From positions 1 to 64,000 of the forward strand of contig NZ_JACJST010000028.1 of assembly GCF_014698305.1 (NCBI RefSeq): a DNA stretch of 64,000 nt. The letters are read 5' to 3'. How positions within the stretch are numbered: position 1 is the first letter of the stretch; each line of letters starts with the position of its first letter. A program made the position numbers and the translations under genes. A model generated the notes under the pieces. That model was not told where the DNA came from. It saw only the letters and a program-made list of their open reading frames with translations, and searched no databases. Of the stretch, positions 35,423-45,584 are shown piece after piece. Source of the stretch: Anabaena lutea FACHB-196 (GTDB lineage Bacteria > Cyanobacteriota > Cyanobacteriia > Cyanobacteriales > Nostocaceae).

Positions 35423-37264
35423 GTGAATAAAAAATGGAGAAATGCTGGGCTGTATGCGCTACTTTTTATAGTTGTAATTGCTTTAGGGACTGCGTTCTTT
35501 GACAACCAACCCCCTCAAGTAGAAACATGGCGCTACAGTCAGTTTATTCAAGAAGTTGAAAGCGGCAAAGTAGAAAAGGTCAGTCTCAGTTCAGACCGTT
35601 CTACAGCAATGGTTACGCCTAAATACGACCCCAATAAAAAGCGCGTCACCTTAGTTAATGACCCAGACTTAATCAATACTCTGACAGCTAAAGGTGTTGA
35701 TATTGCCGTATTACCCCAAACCGACGAAGGGTTTTGGTTTAAAGCACTCAGCAGTTTATTTTTCCCTGTATTGCTTTTAGTTGGTTTATTTTTCTTGTTA
35801 CGTCGCGCTCAAAGTGGCCCCGGTAGCCAAGCGATGAACTTTGGTAAATCTAAAGCCAGAGTGCAAATGGAGCCACAAACCCAAGTTACATTTGGTGACG
35901 TTGCTGGTATTGACCAAGCCAAATTGGAATTAAACGAAGTTGTAGACTTTCTGAAAAACGCCGACCGCTTTACCGCCATTGGTGCCAAAATTCCTAAAGG
36001 TGTACTCTTAGTTGGCCCTCCAGGTACAGGTAAAACCCTCCTCGCTCGTGCTGTAGCTGGGGAAGCTGGTGTACCCTTCTTCAGTATCTCCGGTTCTGAA
36101 TTTGTGGAAATGTTCGTTGGTGTGGGTGCTTCCCGCGTCCGCGATTTATTTGAACAAGCTAAATCTAACGCTCCCTGTATCGTCTTTATTGATGAAATTG
36201 ACGCAGTCGGTCGTCAACGGGGTGCTGGTTTAGGTGGTGGTAACGATGAACGGGAACAAACCCTCAACCAGTTACTGACCGAAATGGATGGTTTTGAAGG
36301 TAACACCGGCATCATCATCATTGCTGCTACCAACCGTCCTGATGTACTTGATGCAGCTTTATTGCGTCCCGGTCGTTTTGACCGTCAAGTTGTCGTAGAC
36401 CGTCCTGACTACGGTGGACGCAGCGAAATCCTCAAAGTTCACGCACGTGGTAAAACTTTATCGAAAGATGTGGACTTGGATAAAATCGCTCGTCGTACCC
36501 CTGGTTTTACAGGTGCAGATTTATCTAACTTGTTGAATGAAGCCGCAATTTTAGCAGCACGTCGCAACTTAACCGAAATTTCGATGGATGAAATCAATGA
36601 TGCCATCGACCGCGTATTAGCTGGACCAGAGAAGAAAGACCGAGTCATGAGCGAAAAGCGCAAAACCTTGGTTGCATATCACGAAGCTGGTCACGCTTTA
36701 GTTGGGGCTTTGATGCCTGACTATGACCCTGTACAGAAGATTAGCATTATTCCCCGTGGTCGTGCCGGTGGGTTGACTTGGTTTACTCCTAGCGAAGACC
36801 GCATGGATACAGGTTTATATAGCCGTGCTTATCTCGAAAATCAGATGGCCGTGGCTTTAGGTGGTCGTTTAGCTGAAGAGATTATCTTTGGTGAAGAAGA
36901 AGTTACCACAGGTGCTTCCAATGACTTGCAACAGGTAGCACGAGTTGCTAAACAGATGATAACTCGGTTTGGGATGAGCGATCGCTTGGGTCCTGTGGCT
37001 TTAGGTCGTCAACAAGGTAATATGTTCCTCGGTCGAGATATCATGTCTGAACGTGATTTCTCCGAAGAAACCGCAGCCGCAATTGATGAAGAAGTTCGGA
37101 AATTAGTCGATACAGCTTATATTCGCGCTAAAGAAGTGTTGGTCAACAACCGCCACATTTTAGATGAAATCGCGCAAATGTTGGTGGATAAAGAAACAGT
37201 AGACGCTGATGAATTGCAAGAAATTCTCGCAAATAACGATGTCAGAACTGCTGCTTTTGCATAG
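35423..37264 (+). CDS. ftsH: ATP-dependent zinc metalloprotease FtsH
   Basis: A 613-residue membrane protease. Two transmembrane segments ([16 protein letters not shown] and [15 protein letters not shown]) flank a small lumenal/periplasmic domain. The AAA module has Walker A GPPGTGKT, Walker [10 protein letters not shown] and the second region of homology [20 protein letters not shown]. The protease motif is HEAGH, with a distal Asp in TTGASNDL. The start is GTG with AGGAGG about 10 nt upstream. In cyanobacteria FtsH hexamers degrade damaged D1 in photosystem II repair; which paralogue this is cannot be decided here. Confidence 0.96.
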   Translation: MNKKWRNAGLYALLFIVVIALGTAFFDNQPPQVETWRYSQFIQEVESGKVEKVSLSSDRSTAMVTPKYDPNKKRVTLVNDPDLINTLTAKGVDIAVLPQTDEGFWFKALSSLFFPVLLLVGLFFLLRRAQSGPGSQAMNFGKSKARVQMEPQTQVTFGDVAGIDQAKLELNEVVDFLKNADRFTAIGAKIPKGVLLVGPPGTGKTLLARAVAGEAGVPFFSISGSEFVEMFVGVGASRVRDLFEQAKSNAPCIVFIDEIDAVGRQRGAGLGGGNDEREQTLNQLLTEMDGFEGNTGIIIIAATNRPDVLDAALLRPGRFDRQVVVDRPDYGGRSEILKVHARGKTLSKDVDLDKIARRTPGFTGADLSNLLNEAAILAARRNLTEISMDEINDAIDRVLAGPEKKDRVMSEKRKTLVAYHEAGHALVGALMPDYDPVQKISIIPRGRAGGLTWFTPSEDRMDTGLYSRAYLENQMAVALGGRLAEEIIFGEEEVTTGASNDLQQVARVAKQMITRFGMSDRLGPVALGRQQGNMFLGRDIMSERDFSEETAAAIDEEVRKLVDTAYIRAKEVLVNNRHILDEIAQMLVDKETVDADELQEILANNDVRTAAFA

Positions 37265-37402
37265 TAGTTAATCAGTTTTTAAGGTTGGGGTATTTCTGGT
37301 TTTTCTGGAAGTACCTCAATTTTTTTATCTCACGCAGAGTCGCAGAGGCGCAGAGAGGTTTGTTATCCTTAAAGTAAGGAAATTTAGTAAGGAGGGTAAG
37401 TA

Positions 37403-37648
37403 ATGACTAGTGCAACAATTACCACAAAAGGACAAGTCACTATACCTAAAGAAATTAGGGATTATCTGAATTTGGATACAGGAAGTAAGGTTGATTTTGT
37501 GATTGATGAAAATGGGATAGTGAAACTTATCCCCCTGAATATACCTATCAAAAAATTATCTGGGATTCTGCATAGAGAAGGGATGGAGTCTGCAACTTTA
37601 GAAGAAATGGAAAAAACAATTAGTGAGGCTGCAAGTGATTGGACTTGA
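37403..37648 (+). CDS. AbrB/MazE-type antitoxin (VapB-like)
   Basis: An 81-residue protein with a SpoVT/AbrB swapped-hairpin DNA-binding domain (TITTKGQVTIPKEIRDYLNLDTGSKVDFVIDENG) and an acidic C-terminal tail. A good ribosome binding site, AAGGAGGG, lies about 6 nt upstream. It overlaps the following PIN-domain gene, the typical antitoxin-first arrangement. It should bind and neutralise the toxin and repress the operon. Confidence 0.9.
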   Translation: MTSATITTKGQVTIPKEIRDYLNLDTGSKVDFVIDENGIVKLIPLNIPIKKLSGILHREGMESATLEEMEKTISEAASDWT

Positions 37649-38021
37649 TACAAATATTTTAGTACGCTACCTCACAAAAGATGATGATCAGCAATGGGAA
37701 AAAGCTGTTGAGATTGTAGAAGGCGGAGAACAGTGTTTCGTTGCTAATGTTGTTATCTGTGAATTAATCTGGGTTTTGCGTGGTAAGCCTTATTCTTTTA
37801 GTAAAGAAGAAATTAGCAATACTATAGAAATGATGTTGCAATGTGCTGTTTTTGAATGGGAAAATCGGTCTGTAATTTATCAGGCGTTGCAGCGTTTTAA
37901 ACAGGGAAATGCAGATTTTTCAGATTATTTAATCGGTGCAGTTGCTCAACAGTCTGGTTGTACTATAACAGCGACGTTTGATAGAAAGTTGAGAGGTGAA
38001 AAAGGTTTTGATTGCCTTTAG
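37635..38021 (+). CDS. vapC: PIN-domain toxin (VapC-like RNase)
   Basis: A 128-residue PIN-domain protein. The acidic residues are present: IGLDTNILVRYL, ANVVICELIW and the late DFSDYLIG with ATFDRKL. The GTG at 37635 is preferred (GAGG six bases upstream; VIGLDTN matches family N termini) over GTG 37623. It overlaps the antitoxin by 14 nt. VapC toxins cleave tRNA or rRNA; the target is not predictable. Confidence 0.9.
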   Translation: MIGLDTNILVRYLTKDDDQQWEKAVEIVEGGEQCFVANVVICELIWVLRGKPYSFSKEEISNTIEMMLQCAVFEWENRSVIYQALQRFKQGNADFSDYLIGAVAQQSGCTITATFDRKLRGEKGFDCL

Positions 38022-38159
38022 TTATTTCATCATCCCCAAAAATCGCATTTTTGTGAAAAAAAGGCGCTATTTTGATTAAACCTTGTTTATTCCATTTTGA
38101 GCTTAATGAACTTAGGTTAAAATCCGAATACTGGCAAGTTTAAGTATAAAAATTAGATT

Positions 38160-39356
38160 ATGGCAAATGAAGAGCATTTAGAAATACTCAAGCAAGGGGT
38201 AGAAGTTTGGAATAAGTGGAGAGATGAAAATCAAGATATCAGACCTTACCTAACAGGTGTAGAGTTAATAGATACTGATTTAACAGGAGCTAACCTTAGA
38301 GAAGCTTTTCTTATGAATGCTACTCTTTGGGGAGTCAATTTAAGTAAAGCTGATCTTAGAGATGCTTACCTTGCGGGTGCTTCTCTTTGTGAAACTGAAT
38401 TTCGAGAAGCTAACCTAAGTAAAGCTGACCTTAGTCACGTTGATCTGACAGCTACAGACCTAAGTGGTGCAACTCTTAGTAATGCTAATCTTAGTGGGAG
38501 TAACGTTAATTTTGAACATCCGAAGAGTGTAAATTTCAACAAAGCAAACCTCAGCCATGCTAACTTAAGCTATGCAGAACTTGCCTGTTCTAACTTTAGT
38601 GAATCTGACCTCAGTGGATCAAATCTTTCCAATTCTAACTTAAATCATACCGATATTAGTAACGCTAATATTTGTCATGCTAATTTATTTCAATCTCAGG
38701 TAATAGCTACAAATTTTTATAATTCAAACCTAACAGGTGCTTGTATAAAAGATTGGCATATTAATAAAGAAACTAACTTGGACGGAGTAATTTGTGAATA
38801 CGTTTTTATTGGACTTGAGAATATTTATTTTAATCCTCACAAAACAGAAAGACGACCTATAAATGGTAATTTTGCACCAGGAGAATTTGCCAGTTTATAT
38901 AAAAAGATTATAGAAAATACAGATTTAATTTTACGTAAAACTCCCCAAAATGATAATAATATCAATAATCAAGGAGTTCAATTTTATTCAAACTCAACAA
39001 TTCACACTTGGCAAAATCTACGCTTTCGCTCAAAAACAGAAATCAAAATTGCTGAAGCATTAGACCGCGCTGGAGTTTTATTTGTACCCAACTCATTAGC
39101 ACGACTCAACACACCCAAAGGGAGAGCAAATAAAGAGGCTGATTTTCTCATTTGTTATAACGGTAAATGGGGTGTTTTAGAAGTTGATGGACCCCATCAC
39201 ACCGCAGAACGCAGAGTAGAAGAACAAGAAAGAGAACGAATTTTTAAGAGAAATGGTATTAAAGTTGTAGAAAGATTTGATGCTGAAAGGTGTTATAACA
39301 ATCCCGATGAAGTAATGCAGGATTTTTTCAAACTGATAGAAATTGGATATTCTTAA
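38160..39356 (+). CDS. Pentapeptide-repeat protein fused to a PD-(D/E)XK-like nuclease domain
   Basis: A 398-residue protein. Residues about 35-215 are pentapeptide repeats (A(D/N)LSxA type: TDLTGANLREAFLMNATLWGVNL..., SNLNHTDISNANICHANL) forming a right-handed beta-helix. After a linker, the last about 115 residues resemble a restriction-endonuclease-like domain. That domain reads RFRSKTEIKIAEALDRAG, then KEADFLICYNGKWGVLEVDG (Asp ... Glu-x-Asp core), followed by HHTAERRVEEQERERIFKRNGIKVVERF. The nuclease part is like DUF559/Vsr-type folds, with Asp-x-x-type rather than Lys after Glu. The role may be defence or DNA maintenance; this is inference. It lies next to a toxin-antitoxin pair. Confidence 0.78.
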   Translation: MANEEHLEILKQGVEVWNKWRDENQDIRPYLTGVELIDTDLTGANLREAFLMNATLWGVNLSKADLRDAYLAGASLCETEFREANLSKADLSHVDLTATDLSGATLSNANLSGSNVNFEHPKSVNFNKANLSHANLSYAELACSNFSESDLSGSNLSNSNLNHTDISNANICHANLFQSQVIATNFYNSNLTGACIKDWHINKETNLDGVICEYVFIGLENIYFNPHKTERRPINGNFAPGEFASLYKKIIENTDLILRKTPQNDNNINNQGVQFYSNSTIHTWQNLRFRSKTEIKIAEALDRAGVLFVPNSLARLNTPKGRANKEADFLICYNGKWGVLEVDGPHHTAERRVEEQERERIFKRNGIKVVERFDAERCYNNPDEVMQDFFKLIEIGYS

Positions 39357-39461
39357 AATGCTGAAAAAATAATTTTCTCATCTATATATTCGGGATATTT
39401 TATAGATGAGATACTGAATTTTAGATTATTCTGAATTATTTGGAATTAACCTTTTTAAAAC

Positions 39462-40100
39462 TTACAAACTTTCAGTATCTACACCCATAGCCTGACGATT
39501 TGGTAATAATTTAATCAAAAATAAACCAGTAATGCCACCGTAGATGAATCCACTCACCATGCTACCTGCTACTGTAGCCGAAAATAAAATTGGAATCAGT
39601 GTCTCTAAACCGCCTATAAATATCTTCTCAGCAGTAACAGCCGCCAGAATACAGGCCAATGAACCTATACCTGCGCCTACTATGACACCTATAGTAGTGG
39701 CAATCAGCCAGTTAAGAGTCTTTTCTCTCGGCCATTTCATAACTAGCGCTTGGGCAAAACTCAGGGAAATAATGCCACTGACTATGCCCAAAATTGGACT
39801 CATAATGGCATTAGAAGTAATCACAAGTATTAGCCCACCAATCCCACAGCCCATGCTGAAACCGAACGTTGTAGCTAATATCCATTTAGCAGAAACTTTC
39901 TTGCGTAAAACTAACTTTTGGGCAATACCCACACACAAACCACCCAATGCGCCACCCCAAAAACCTGAAATTCCAGATAAAGGAGAGTTTATCGCCAGCA
40001 AGCTAGAAAAAAAGCCTAAGAAAAAGCCAAGACAAACGCCAATAGTAGTAGCTAATACCCACCGCCACCAAAATTTCCATCTCACAGTTGAGGTTGACAT
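39462..40100 (-). CDS. Small multi-pass membrane protein with threefold internal repeat
   Basis: A 212-residue protein with six hydrophobic, Gly-rich helices. Three copies of a unit starting W(V/I/L)(L/I)ATT(I/F)G occur at about residues 14, 72 and 135, each followed by a second Gly-rich helix. This indicates internal triplication of a two-helix hairpin. No charged transport motif or known family was recognised. The function is unknown. Confidence 0.65.
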   Translation of the reverse strand: MSTSTVRWKFWWRWVLATTIGVCLGFFLGFFSSLLAINSPLSGISGFWGGALGGLCVGIAQKLVLRKKVSAKWILATTFGFSMGCGIGGLILVITSNAIMSPILGIVSGIISLSFAQALVMKWPREKTLNWLIATTIGVIVGAGIGSLACILAAVTAEKIFIGGLETLIPILFSATVAGSMVSGFIYGGITGLFLIKLLPNRQAMGVDTESL

Positions 40101-40536
40101 AGATTTTATAAGTAGATGGGCGTTAAAAAATATAACATAGACCTAACCCCCCAGCCCTCACAAAAGTAGGTATTTTACATTGTCGTGAGGGCTAGACTTG
40201 GTGGACAAGGAAGGACAGTGGACAAGGGAGGAAAACCGTACAAAATCATATTCTCTTGGTAACAAGAACAGTCCGTCAAAAGACCATTGTGCGTATAAAA
40301 TCTTCCTTGTCTACCTTCCCTCCTTGTCTTCCAAGTCCTGCCTTCACAGATAATATTAAAAACCTACCCTTGTGAGACCCCCCAGCCCCCTTCCCTACCA
40401 GGGAAGTGGGAGTCAAAGCCTCTCCCCTGGTAGGGGAGCCAGTGCGTTGCGGGGGTTCCCGCCGTTGTAGCAACTGGCGTGAGAGGTTTGGAGAGAGGTT
40501 TTATATTTAATTGCGCCAAGTTACTTATAAAAGAAT
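40101..40536. repeat. Intergenic repeats with two complementary hairpins
   Basis: About 440 bp without a gene. Two perfect 7-bp hairpins occur: CTTCCCT-acc-AGGGAAG (40390-40406) and CTCCCCT-ggt-AGGGGAG (40422-40438). Their loops are complementary and the two arms can also pair with each other. GGACAAGGAAGGA-type direct repeats lie at 40202-40230, with complementary copies at 40301-40335. Confidence 0.75.
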
Positions 40537-41952
40537 TTAGATTTCTGGATTATAAGTGGGAAGATGTCGGTTATTATCCCAACCATACCAATGACGCACT
40601 GCTAACCACGCAACTGAAAGTAAACCTGCAAGGCTAAGAGTTAAACCACTCCAGGGTATCAATAATCCAAATACAGGTAAAATTGCTCCAGCAATAGTAC
40701 AGATAATGGCAGCTAAGGAAGCATGACGATTTGACCCTAAACCATAGGTCAAAATTAGTAAGATAAATGAAATCATGATCCAAGCTAATTCGGCATTGAT
40801 TAACCGCGCCATGTAGGTTAAAATTAGTAAACAAGCAAAGAAAATCCCTCCAGTTATAGCCACATTTTTTAAACTCATTGGTAGAGATAAATACAGTAGT
40901 AATATCCACCATAAAAATAATGCTGGCGCTAATAGTAATAATCTAGGAATAATGCCAGTATTTCTAATTGCTTGAGTACTGGTAAAGACCCCAAAAGGAT
41001 TTTTCACAGAAACATTGTCATCAAAAATCCAAGTAAATTCAGTGCCGTCACCAGCGATTTTTTTCTTATTAGTGGGTTCAATGCCACTAGCAAAGTCAGC
41101 ATTACTAAAATTGGCTGTTGCTGTGAGGCGGAATTGAGAAAGTATTTGATTGGCTGCATTATAAACCCAACGTGGACCACCTCGTGCCTGATAAGTAACT
41201 CTAAATGTTGTTTCTTCGCCCGGTTCTAAACGAAAGGGAAAACCATAATCACCGGGATTAGTTTGTTTTAATCTTGTTCCGTTCCGTTCTAGTTTGTAAT
41301 TAGTTAAAAGTGAGTAACCGTAAGGTGGTGGTGCTTCAAAGAAAAAACTATTTATATCACTTAGTTGGTTAACAACTTTGTAATCAGCAGTGTAGTCTGT
41401 CAGATAAATAGAACTACGATTTTGAACGTTGACACTTTGGTCAATTTTGACTTGAATTTGTGAGCCAGATAATGTTAGATAACGGGTGACTTTTTGTTTA
41501 TCGTTGACTTTGACTATTTTGCCGTCAACTTGGGTGGTATAGGTGTATGGTTCTTCGGTAATGTAACGGATTTGAGGTGCGGTTTGTTCTAATTTATCAC
41601 CTGCAACAGTTTCGGCAATTTGTGAGACTTTAGCTTGTTCCCAGTGGTGGTAACGGTTGCTTAAAGTTGAAGTTAGGAAAAATCCGGTGACTAAGAGAAC
41701 TAAAATTAGAGCTAAATGCTGTAGTCCCCGCAATAATTGAGAATAGCGAATTGCCCATTCACCAAAGAAAACCGCTTGTTCGACAGTATTTCGTCTGAGG
41801 GAAAAACTTATTAGTGCGATCGCTATTCCTAAAGCTACAATCAAAAATACAAATAACAGTGAACCTTGAAGTACTTGAGTGCCAAATTGTACTAATTCAT
41901 TGGGATGTGTCAAATCTGGCAATCCGGGAATGCCTTGAGCAGAAGGAGACAT
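40537..41952 (-). CDS. Integral membrane protein with large extracytoplasmic domain, unknown function
   Basis: A 471-residue protein. Two N-terminal hydrophobic helices (SLLFVFLIVALGIAIALISF and HLALILVLLVTGFFLTSTL) come first. A soluble domain of about 240 residues follows with beta-type composition and PYTYTTQVDGKIVKV, FRLEPGEETTFRVTYQARGG. Five or six C-terminal helices close it. The soluble part is probably periplasmic or lumenal. I recognise no family. It may be a conserved cyanobacterial protein. Its start is divergent from uvsE. Confidence 0.65.
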   Translation of the reverse strand: MSPSAQGIPGLPDLTHPNELVQFGTQVLQGSLLFVFLIVALGIAIALISFSLRRNTVEQAVFFGEWAIRYSQLLRGLQHLALILVLLVTGFFLTSTLSNRYHHWEQAKVSQIAETVAGDKLEQTAPQIRYITEEPYTYTTQVDGKIVKVNDKQKVTRYLTLSGSQIQVKIDQSVNVQNRSSIYLTDYTADYKVVNQLSDINSFFFEAPPPYGYSLLTNYKLERNGTRLKQTNPGDYGFPFRLEPGEETTFRVTYQARGGPRWVYNAANQILSQFRLTATANFSNADFASGIEPTNKKKIAGDGTEFTWIFDDNVSVKNPFGVFTSTQAIRNTGIIPRLLLLAPALFLWWILLLYLSLPMSLKNVAITGGIFFACLLILTYMARLINAELAWIMISFILLILTYGLGSNRHASLAAIICTIAGAILPVFGLLIPWSGLTLSLAGLLSVAWLAVRHWYGWDNNRHLPTYNPEI

Positions 41953-42108
41953 GGGCAGATATGGAGATTTTTAGATAATTTAAGCAACTTGACAGATGTA
42001 ATCTCACAAAAGTTTCTGCAAAAATACTAGGAATAGATTGTTAAATTTAGTCAACCACCCACCACTGACTTGAGTATAGCTATGGTGGGGGTATGCTGGA
42101 GGTTGGAG

Positions 42109-43053
42109 ATGACTAAAATTCAGTTACAAAAAATCAATGCACAGCAGCAACCGATCACTGTGCCGTACTTAGGTTTGGTTTGCATTACTTCTGATCAGCA
42201 AGTGCGCTTTCGGACTATTACCCGCACCCGTTATTTAAAACTATCTCTTCAACAACGAGAAGACACCCTGAAAGAACTTTATCAACATAATTTGCGGTGC
42301 TTGGATGGGGCTTTGTCTTTTTGTCAAAAGCAGAATATTCGGCTTTATCGAATGTCATCAGCTTTATTTCCTCTCAGTGATATGGAAGATGAAATTGGCG
42401 CAAATATTTTGGAACAGATGAGCGCCGATTTAGGTAAAATTGGTCAAAAAGCCCAAAGTTTAGCAATCAGAATGGTGTTGCATCCAGATCAATTTGTAGT
42501 GTTGAGTTCTGATTCATCTGAAGTCGTGCAGAACAGTATTAAAATTTTAGCAAGGCACGCCCGCACATTAGATTTACTCGGTTTACCCCAGTCAAATTGG
42601 GCGTTAATGAATATTCATGGTGGCAAGTCTAAACGTGGAGAAAAATTGGTAAAAGTAATTTCTGAACTACCACCAGGTATCAAAAACCGCTTGACTTTAG
42701 AAAATGATGAATATGCCTATAACGCTCAGGATATTTTAGCTGTATGTCAACAGGCGAAAATAGCGATGGTCTTTGATGCTCATCACCATATTTGTTATGA
42801 AAATTTAGATACTTATAATCATCCCAGCATAGAGTCTACGCTTTTGGCAGCACGAGAAACTTGGTCAAATCCAGATTGGCAGTTAGTACATATTTCCAAT
42901 GGTGACTCAGGTTTTAATGATCGAAAGCACAGTGATTTAATTACTGCTATGCCTGATGCTTACTACCAAGTGCCTTGGATAGAGGTAGAAGCCAAACACA
43001 AGGAAAAAGCCATAACTCATTTGCAAGATTGGTGGTTAATGCCCAATAATTAA
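42109..43053 (+). CDS. uvsE: UV damage endonuclease UvsE
   Basis: A 314-residue TIM-barrel nuclease that nicks DNA 5' of UV photoproducts. Family features: YLGLVCITSDQQVRFRT, IRLYRMSSALFPL, the metal-binding HPDQFVVLSS, NIHGGKSKRGEK, LTLENDEYAY, FDAHHHIC and EVEAKHKEKAI. The ATG at 42109 is preferred (GGAGG about 7 nt upstream); earlier in-frame TTG/ATG codons (42070, 42082) lack support. It forms an alternative to nucleotide excision repair, useful in a light-exposed phototroph. Confidence 0.9.
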   Translation: MTKIQLQKINAQQQPITVPYLGLVCITSDQQVRFRTITRTRYLKLSLQQREDTLKELYQHNLRCLDGALSFCQKQNIRLYRMSSALFPLSDMEDEIGANILEQMSADLGKIGQKAQSLAIRMVLHPDQFVVLSSDSSEVVQNSIKILARHARTLDLLGLPQSNWALMNIHGGKSKRGEKLVKVISELPPGIKNRLTLENDEYAYNAQDILAVCQQAKIAMVFDAHHHICYENLDTYNHPSIESTLLAARETWSNPDWQLVHISNGDSGFNDRKHSDLITAMPDAYYQVPWIEVEAKHKEKAITHLQDWWLMPNN

Positions 43054-43114
43054 GGATATATTAACTATACTTACGTATTTTCATGCTGCTAAGAAAGAAT
43101 AAATAAAATAAAAT

Positions 43115-44713
43115 ATGGCGATCGCTATCGATTTTGGAACTAGTAACACTGTCATTACCCGCTGGAATCCCGTCACCCAGCGGCCAGAAACCATAAATTT
43201 ACCCGGTTTATCGATTCAGCAAAATCTTAATCCCCCGCTGATTCCTAGCTTGGTTTATGTGGAACAAGCAACCCAAGATCAAGTCTTAGTTGGGCAACAA
43301 GTGCGCGATCGCGGTTTGGATATCAAAAGTGACAGTAGATTCTTCCGCAGCTTTAAACGGGGAATTGGGGCAAATATCCAAGGCTTCTTGCCCGAACTAG
43401 ACGGAGAAAATATAACTTTTGAACAAGTAGGAACATGGTTCTTAACCAAGATAATTTCTGAACTAGCTCGCACAGAAGGTGGTTTAGATTCCTTAGTTTT
43501 GACAGTACCTGTAGATAGCTTTGAAACATATCGTTACTGGTTAGGCAACGTTTGTCAAGCACTGCCTGTTGAAGAAGTGAGAATGTTGGATGAACCCACA
43601 GCCGCAGCTTTAGGCTATGGTTTGGCAGAACAAGAAAATTTGTTGGTAATTGATTTTGGTGGCGGTACCTTAGATCTATCTTTAGTGTGTATAGAAAAAA
43701 ATGCCCAAGCTAATACTAAACCAGTGGGATTTTTACTCAAATGGGGTAATAAATCTCTGGCTGAAGATTCTCAGCAAAAGGTAAAAACTGCCCGTGTCTT
43801 GGCTAAAGCTGGACAAAATTTAGGCGGTACAGATATTGATAATTGGATAGTTGATTACTTTGCTAAAATCCAAGGATTGCCGATTAATTCCCTGACGACT
43901 CGACTGGCAGAACGGTTAAAAATTCAGCTATCTACCCAAGATAGAGCTAGTGAATTTTTTTTTGATAATGAGACTTTTGAAAGCTATGAAATGGAACTTA
44001 ACCGCAAGGGACTAGAAGAACTCCTCAAAGAACACGGATTTTTTGACAGATTACATGAGGCAATGATGGCACTGTTGCAGCAAGCCAGACGACAAGGAAT
44101 AGAACTTGATGATATTAATGCAGTTTTGTTAGTTGGCGGTTCTGTGCAATTACACGCAGTGCAAACATGGGTGAACCAATATTTTGAGCCAGAAAAAATC
44201 CGCTTTGAACGTCCTTTTGAAGCGATCGCTCAAGGTGCGCTGCAAATCACCCAAGGAATGGAAATCAAAGACTATCTCTATCACAGTTATGGTGTACGTT
44301 ACTGGGATCGTCGCCACCAGCGTCACAGCTGGCAACCAATTGTTAAAGCTGGTCAGGCTTATCCCTTGACTCAACCAGTAGAATTAGTTTTGGGGGCTTC
44401 TGTGGAAAATCAACCGAGTATAGAGTTAATTTTGGGCGAATTGGGAACAGACACCGGCAGCACAGAAGTTTATTTTGATGGAGATCGCCTCATTACTCGC
44501 AATATTAAGTGTTTAACAACCCCAGTCAAACCCCTCAACGACAAAGAAGGTGCTAGAAAAATTGCCCAACTATCACCCCCAGGATTTCCGGGGAGCGATC
44601 GCATTAAAATCCTCTTTCAAGTTGATGATAAATGCTGTTTACGCATCACCGTTGAGGACTTGTTGACAAATGACACCCTGGTTGAAAATCAACTTGTGGC
44701 ACAGTTGAAATGA
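43115..44713 (+). CDS. Hsp70-family protein (divergent DnaK-like)
   Basis: A 532-residue ASKHA ATPase. N-terminal phosphate 1 motif IAIDFGTSNTVI, phosphate 2 motif LVIDFGGGTLDLSLV and adenosine motif AVLLVGGSVQLHAV are present. The C-terminal part (about 390-532) does not resemble the DnaK substrate-binding domain with its lid and is shorter than DnaK (about 640). It is a cyanobacterial Hsp70-like protein of unknown client, not the main DnaK. No grpE or dnaJ is adjacent. Confidence 0.88.
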   Translation: MAIAIDFGTSNTVITRWNPVTQRPETINLPGLSIQQNLNPPLIPSLVYVEQATQDQVLVGQQVRDRGLDIKSDSRFFRSFKRGIGANIQGFLPELDGENITFEQVGTWFLTKIISELARTEGGLDSLVLTVPVDSFETYRYWLGNVCQALPVEEVRMLDEPTAAALGYGLAEQENLLVIDFGGGTLDLSLVCIEKNAQANTKPVGFLLKWGNKSLAEDSQQKVKTARVLAKAGQNLGGTDIDNWIVDYFAKIQGLPINSLTTRLAERLKIQLSTQDRASEFFFDNETFESYEMELNRKGLEELLKEHGFFDRLHEAMMALLQQARRQGIELDDINAVLLVGGSVQLHAVQTWVNQYFEPEKIRFERPFEAIAQGALQITQGMEIKDYLYHSYGVRYWDRRHQRHSWQPIVKAGQAYPLTQPVELVLGASVENQPSIELILGELGTDTGSTEVYFDGDRLITRNIKCLTTPVKPLNDKEGARKIAQLSPPGFPGSDRIKILFQVDDKCCLRITVEDLLTNDTLVENQLVAQLK

Positions 44714-44764
44714 AACTTTCGACTCAAGGGATTGTGGTTTATTCTCAAATCCACAATTGAAAGC

Positions 44765-45298
44765 CTACCGACGCACAACCACCACAGTTCCCATCGAAGC
44801 CCAATTATATAACTTACGCGCTTGACTAACTGGCAAATTAACGCAACCATGACTAACTGGAGTGCCAAAACGGTTATGCCAGTAAGCACCGTGAATAGCA
44901 TAGCCTTGATGAAAATACATGGCGTAAGGAACATCAGGAATGTCGTAACCTCTACCACGCATCCGGTTAATGCGATATTTAGAATTAATTTGAAACCTAC
45001 CAACGGGTGTAGGGGTTTTACTCTTTCCAGTAGAAATTCGGTAGGAATACACTAAATTCTTACCTTCCCATGCCCGTAATCTCTGCTCAGATAAATCAAT
45101 TTCGATCCAGCGAGATAGAGAGATTTGCTGATTTTTAGATACAGTCATGCTTTGATTTACTGTATAAGCATTAGCTGTAGTAGTTTTGGGGTTATTAGTT
45201 GGTGATGACCAAGAAAAGAAAGTCATCAGCATCAACACTATACTTGTACAAAAAGTTCCAGAGGAACGTATTAAAGCACTGCGAATCCAGCTTGGCAT
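44765..45298 (-). CDS. L,D-transpeptidase (YkuD domain), copy 1
   Basis: A 177-residue exported enzyme with an N-terminal signal/anchor ([20 protein letters not shown]). The YkuD domain has [15 protein letters not shown] at its start and the catalytic signature [20 protein letters not shown]. It cross-links peptidoglycan stem peptides (3-3 links) or attaches proteins. A second copy lies about 290 bp away on the same strand, with near-identical active-site segments, suggesting tandem duplication. Confidence 0.93.
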   Translation of the reverse strand: MPSWIRSALIRSSGTFCTSIVLMLMTFFSWSSPTNNPKTTTANAYTVNQSMTVSKNQQISLSRWIEIDLSEQRLRAWEGKNLVYSYRISTGKSKTPTPVGRFQINSKYRINRMRGRGYDIPDVPYAMYFHQGYAIHGAYWHNRFGTPVSHGCVNLPVSQARKLYNWASMGTVVVVRR

Positions 45299-45505
45299 AA
45301 TCCAATTACCTTTTAATTATCTAATTAGTACAGGCGAACTTTTCTAGATTGAAGATTTGCAATTATCAGTTCGCGCAGGATTCATCAGGATTTACGCCAA
45401 ATTCTGGAAAACAGAGATTCTCAATTCTCCCTCTATCTTACTTGTCCTAGAGAACAGCGAACTGTTTAATTGTTTTGATTTCTTGTGATTTGAGGACTGG
45501 GGGAA

Positions 45506-45582
45506 GGTGACAGGTGACAGGTGACAAGTGACAGGGAAGAGATTTTTACCAGTTACCAATTACCAATTACCAATCACCAATC
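45506..45582. repeat. Short tandem repeats (GTGACAG and TTACCAA/TCACCAA units)
   Basis: About four GTGACAG/GTGACAA copies at 45506-45536, then five or six ACCA(A/G)TT/ACCAATC copies at 45548-45582, running up to the stop codon of the second L,D-transpeptidase gene. Confidence 0.9.
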
Positions 45583-45584
45583 AC

